From Caldilineaceae bacterium (lineage in GTDB: Bacteria; Chloroflexota; Anaerolineae; Caldilineales; Caldilineaceae): a DNA stretch of 8,707 nt. The translations under genes and the position numbers were made by a program. Under the pieces are notes generated by a model. It had not been told where the DNA came from. It did not search any database and saw nothing but the letters and a program-made list of their open reading frames with translations. This document shows positions 6,855 through 8,707 of the stretch, in pieces. The stretch's first letter is position 1. Each line of letters starts with the position of its first letter. Location of the stretch: assembly GCA_026645635.1 (NCBI GenBank), contig JAPKMV010000106.1:1-8707 (forward strand), in the 5' to 3' direction.

Positions 6855-7556
6855 ATGGCAGAGCAAGCATCCGAACCGCAGCCAACTGCGGAGATAACTG
6901 AGGTTGCGCAAATTGCGCCCGCATCGTCAGCGCGCGGGGGTCAGTGGCTCTCGCTCAAGGACGCCAGCGATTTTCTCGGCGTCCACTTCACGACGCTGCG
7001 CGGCTGGGCCGACCGGGGCGAGATTCCCGTCTTTCGCACGCCGGGCGGACACCGCCGTTTCAGCGTTGCAGATCTGCGCCGCTTCCTCGCCGAACGCAGC
7101 AACAACCTGGCGCGCGTCACCGAGGCGGGGCTGGTGGAGGTCGCGGTGGCGCGAGTGCGTCAGGAGATCGAACGCGAGGGCGCGCTGCCGCAGCGCTGGC
7201 ACTACCAACTGGAGGGAGACGCGCAGCAGGAGCGCCGGCAGCGGGGGCGTCAGCTCTTCTCGCTGGCCGTCTCCTATGTGCTCAAACCGCACCAGCGCAG
7301 CCGCATCCTTGAGAACGGGCGAGAATTGGGCTTCGCCTACGGTCAAGAGGCCGTGCACAGCGGCGTCAGTCTGGCCGAGACGGGCCGGGCGGTGCAGTTC
7401 TTCCGCCGCCAGTTGGTCGAAGTGATGCACGCCGAAGATACGGAACAAGGACGCGACGCCGCCGATCTGCAGATCGAACGGCTGATCGACCAGTTTATCG
7501 ACGAGGTGCTCTACGCCGTGCTCGACGGGTACGAACAGAGCAAGAGCAGCAGCTAG
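6855..7556 (+). CDS. BldC/MerR-like DNA-binding protein with helical C-terminal domain
   Basis: Likely transcription regulator, 233 aa. Seen: a 30-residue flexible N-terminus; a winged helix-turn-helix at about 31-80 (WLSLKDASDFLGVHFTTLRGWADRGEIPVF, given here in part) closing with the RTPGGHRRF wing at 61-69 and DLRRFLAER, as in BldC, MerR and excisionase-type proteins; a charged helix at about 88-130; and an all-helical C-terminal domain at about 133-228 (GRELGFAYGQ, GVSLAETGRAVQFFRRQL, then IERLIDQFIDEVLYAVLDGYE). The last part resembles the helical sensor region found at the N-terminus of RsbR-type proteins and some histidine kinases; this is a similarity in pattern, not a proven family. 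I chose ATG 6855 for the -10 spacing; ATG 6846 is in frame 3 codons earlier, and an upstream TTG at 6750 is unlikely. It lies 143 nt after priA. Confidence 0.85.
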   Translation: MAEQASEPQPTAEITEVAQIAPASSARGGQWLSLKDASDFLGVHFTTLRGWADRGEIPVFRTPGGHRRFSVADLRRFLAERSNNLARVTEAGLVEVAVARVRQEIEREGALPQRWHYQLEGDAQQERRQRGRQLFSLAVSYVLKPHQRSRILENGRELGFAYGQEAVHSGVSLAETGRAVQFFRRQLVEVMHAEDTEQGRDAADLQIERLIDQFIDEVLYAVLDGYEQSKSSS

Positions 7557-7570
7557 ACCAATTTTGTGCA

Positions 7571-7599
7571 TTGACAAAAGTAAGTGTATTTGTTACACT
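7571..7599 (+). promoter_or_regulatory. Strong promoter of the small membrane protein gene
   Basis: TTGACA (7571-7576), 17-bp spacer, TACACT (7594-7599). The transcript would start near 7606, about 22 nt before ATG 7628. The region is clearly AT-richer than its surroundings. The promoter lies inside the nested palindrome described separately. Confidence 0.75.
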
Positions 7600-7628
7600 A
7601 AGCCAACTTAGTGTGAGGATAACACTTA
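7581..7628. promoter_or_regulatory. Nested 48-bp palindrome: two TWAGTGT-N7-ACACTWA operator-like sites
   Basis: Site 1 is TAAGTGT-N7-ACACTAA (7581-7601) and site 2 is TTAGTGT-N7-ACACTTA (7608-7628), exactly 27 bp apart. The half-sites of site 2 are the reverse complement of those of site 1, so the whole is one large palindrome centred near 7604/7605, with a perfect inner stem ACACTAAG / CTTAGTGT (7595-7614). Site 1 covers the spacer and -10 box; site 2 covers the ribosome binding site and the A of the start codon. This strongly suggests cooperative binding of a dimeric repressor. The regulator cannot be named. Confidence 0.75.
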
Positions 7629-7879
7629 TGCTACATGATGCTTCGCTCGCTTCCTGGCTGGTGCTGGCGCTCGCGATTGTGGTCGCGGCGCTGTTGATCT
7701 ACATTGTCTCGCTGCGGCTCGAACTGTGGGCGAGCCGGCGCATCATCGCCGCGCTGGAAGTGGCGGATGCGCGCGAACCGAAGAAGACGCGCAGCGGCAA
7801 ATCGATCGTGCCGGCGCTGCTCGCCTGGGCGATCCTCGTGTTGGTAGTCGGGCAGACACTCAGCTTTCTGTTTGGTTGA
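7628..7879 (+). CDS. Small two-helix membrane protein, function unknown
   Basis: 83 aa. Seen: first membrane helix at about 7-29 (LASWLVLALAIVVAALLIYIV), a charged amphipathic linker at about 30-58 (LELWASRRIIAALEVADAREPKKTR in part), and a second helix at about 60-83 (VPALLAWAILVLVVGQTLSFLF) running to the C-terminus. No Cys, no signal-peptide cleavage site and no recognised domain. The start is ATG 7628 with GAGG 9 nt upstream; an in-frame TTG at 7571 is part of the -35 box and is rejected. The gene has its own strong promoter inside a twin operator, so it is probably switched by a repressor. A role in envelope stress, transport or toxicity is possible; nothing in the sequence decides. Confidence 0.75.
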   Translation: MLHDASLASWLVLALAIVVAALLIYIVSLRLELWASRRIIAALEVADAREPKKTRSGKSIVPALLAWAILVLVVGQTLSFLFG

Positions 7880-7903
7880 GCGTCTTTTGAGGAAGGGACC
7901 TTT

Positions 7904-8004
7904 GACGCAGAGTCGCTGAGACACAGAGGCTCGCAGAGGAAAAACAGAGGAGTGCTACAGGCGCGTTCTCTGCGTTTCTCTGCATCTTTGCGTCTTTGCG
8001 TTGC
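7904..8004. repeat. 'ACGCAGAG'-type intergenic inverted repeat
   Basis: The left arm (about 7904-7950) is a tandem-like run of GACGCAGAG, GAGACACAGAGG, CGCAGAGG and ACAGAGG; the right arm (about 7966-8004) is its rough inverse: CTCTGCGTTTCTCTGC, then TTTGCGTCTTTGCG. The arms can pair as a long imperfect stem around a loop at about 7951-7965. Such repeats are scattered in intergenic DNA of many Chloroflexota, Cyanobacteria and other genomes, and give spurious reading frames with 'RLCVSA'-like peptides; the same is seen here on the minus strand. It may be a non-autonomous mobile element or a transcript-end structure. It fills the gap between the small membrane gene and the next gene. Confidence 0.75.
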
Positions 8005-8042
8005 AGTGGCTGGCCTTACAAACAGTTTCTGGGGGAAGCAAG

Positions 8043-8707
8043 GTGAGTGAATTTTCCGCAGTGCTTGAGCAAATCTGCACCCCCACGCTGCTACTGGACG
8101 AACGCCGCGCCCGGCGCAACATCGCGGCGATGGCGGACAAGGCACGGCGCAGCGGCGTGCGCTTTCGCCCTCACTTCAAGACGCATCAATCGGCCACGGT
8201 GGGCGAATGGTTCCGCAGCGAAGGCGTCACCGCCATCACTGCCTCGTCGCTGGACATGGCCACTTATTTCGCCGACCACGGCTGGCGCGACATCATAGTC
8301 GCGTTCCCGGCCAACGTGCGCGAAGCGGCCAAGATGGCCGACCTGGCTGCCCGCGTGCGTCTGCACCTGCTGGTGGACTCGCCGGCGACCGTGGCTGCAT
8401 TGACCCAACACCTCGCTGCGCCCATCGGCGTCTGGATCGAAGTGGACGCCGGCTACCGGCGCAGCGGCGTCGCCTGGAACAGTCCTGCCGACCTCTACGC
8501 GGTGGCGGAGGCAGTCGTTGCCGCACCGCAGATGGCACTGCAAGGGCTGCTGACCCATGCGGGCAACACCTATGCCGCCACATCGCACGCAGAGATCTTG
8601 CAGCTGCACGGGGAGACCGTGACCCGTCTCGAACGCGCCCGCACCTGGCTGATGGAATACGGCTTTCTCGGCCTGGAGATCTCCATCGGCGACACGCCGG
8701 CGTGCAG
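8043..8707 (+). CDS. PLP-dependent D-threonine aldolase / D-serine dehydratase (DSD1)-family enzyme, C-terminus cut off
   Basis: Fold-type III PLP enzyme (alanine racemase-like N-terminal barrel) of the D-threonine aldolase / DSD1 group, acting on D-hydroxy amino acids in the cytoplasm. Of an expected 360-380 residues, 221 are visible. Seen: TPTLLLDERRARRNI at 13-27; the PLP lysine in RPHFKTHQ, Lys46; TASSLDMA at 67-74; DIIVAFP at 83-89; the beta strand IEVDAGYRRSGV at 132-143; LLTHAGNTY at 159-167, the usual H-x-G-N/H-x-Y; and ISIGDTPAC at 213-221 where the family binds the PLP phosphate (often GGTPT). The metal-binding His/Cys pair near the C-terminus is outside the window, so aldolase and dehydratase cannot be told apart. 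The start is GTG 8043 with GGGGGA 6 nt upstream; GTG 8061 is a weaker alternative. Confidence 0.88.
   Translation, partial: MSEFSAVLEQICTPTLLLDERRARRNIAAMADKARRSGVRFRPHFKTHQSATVGEWFRSEGVTAITASSLDMATYFADHGWRDIIVAFPANVREAAKMADLAARVRLHLLVDSPATVAALTQHLAAPIGVWIEVDAGYRRSGVAWNSPADLYAVAEAVVAAPQMALQGLLTHAGNTYAATSHAEILQLHGETVTRLERARTWLMEYGFLGLEISIGDTPAC

Noticed and set aside
7595..7614. NrdR box in front of the small membrane gene
   Set aside because: The inner ACAC...GTGT pair is separated by 12 bp with no AT-rich ATAT core; NrdR boxes have 8 bp. No ribonucleotide reductase gene is nearby.
7699..8145. 148-codon minus-strand frame across the 'ACGCAGAG' repeat
   Set aside because: The peptide has the 'CEPLCLSDSASKVP'-like run typical of spurious frames made by this repeat, and it overlaps two real genes.
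8091..8609. 172-codon minus-strand frame opposite the PLP enzyme gene
   Set aside because: Antisense to a clearly conserved fold-III enzyme; no motif of its own.

Overview
The window is GC-rich bacterial chromosome, coding on both strands, with no tRNA, rRNA, CRISPR array or insertion sequence visible. A Chloroflexota bacterium (Anaerolineae/Caldilineae-like) is my best guess. The grounds are high GC, a single lipoprotein-type YidC, a Jag protein with a long Ala/Pro linker, a BldC-like 'RTPGGHRRF' regulator, a probable leaderless gene and an 'ACGCAGAG'-type intergenic repeat. This assignment is inference, not a database result.

Left part, minus strand (1-2666): the classic ribosome/membrane-insertion cluster, transcribed leftward as rpmH (L34) - rnpA (RNase P protein) - yidD - yidC - jag/khpB. 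jag is cut by the window edge. rnpA and yidD overlap by 8 nt, and yidC and jag are 3 nt apart. A near-perfect sigma-A promoter (TTGACA, 18 bp, TATAAT, with an A-tract upstream) drives the cluster. YidC most likely starts at a TTG preceded by a strong Shine-Dalgarno and a perfect 8-bp hairpin. dnaA, often the divergent neighbour of rpmH, is absent from this window.

Middle, plus strand (2889-6711): divergent from rpmH lies an unrecognised 428-aa protein with a disordered N-terminus, a helical segment and four C-terminal membrane helices. It is followed after 21 nt by priA (primosomal helicase). priA is broken: the reading frame shifts near 5473-5498, and the residues that should be there are exactly the DEEH (Walker B) helicase motif. 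Everything on both sides is well conserved. This is either a small recent deletion (about 17 nt by family comparison) or an assembly/sequencing artefact.

Right part, plus strand (6712-8707): a BldC/MerR-like DNA-binding protein with a helical C-terminal domain, probably made from a leaderless mRNA; then a two-helix 83-aa membrane protein behind a strong promoter embedded in a striking nested palindrome (two TWAGTGT-N7-ACACTWA sites 27 bp apart); then a known type of 'ACGCAGAG' intergenic inverted repeat; and finally the first 221 codons of a PLP fold-III enzyme of the D-threonine aldolase / D-serine dehydratase (DSD1) family.

No stretch over 300 nt lacks a gene; the longest intergenic regions are 2667-2888 (divergent promoters) and 7880-8042 (repeat). 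I saw no convincing intrinsic terminator. I did not find a clear multi-gene novel system. The strongest leads are the operator-controlled small membrane gene, the priA lesion and the unrecognised membrane protein.
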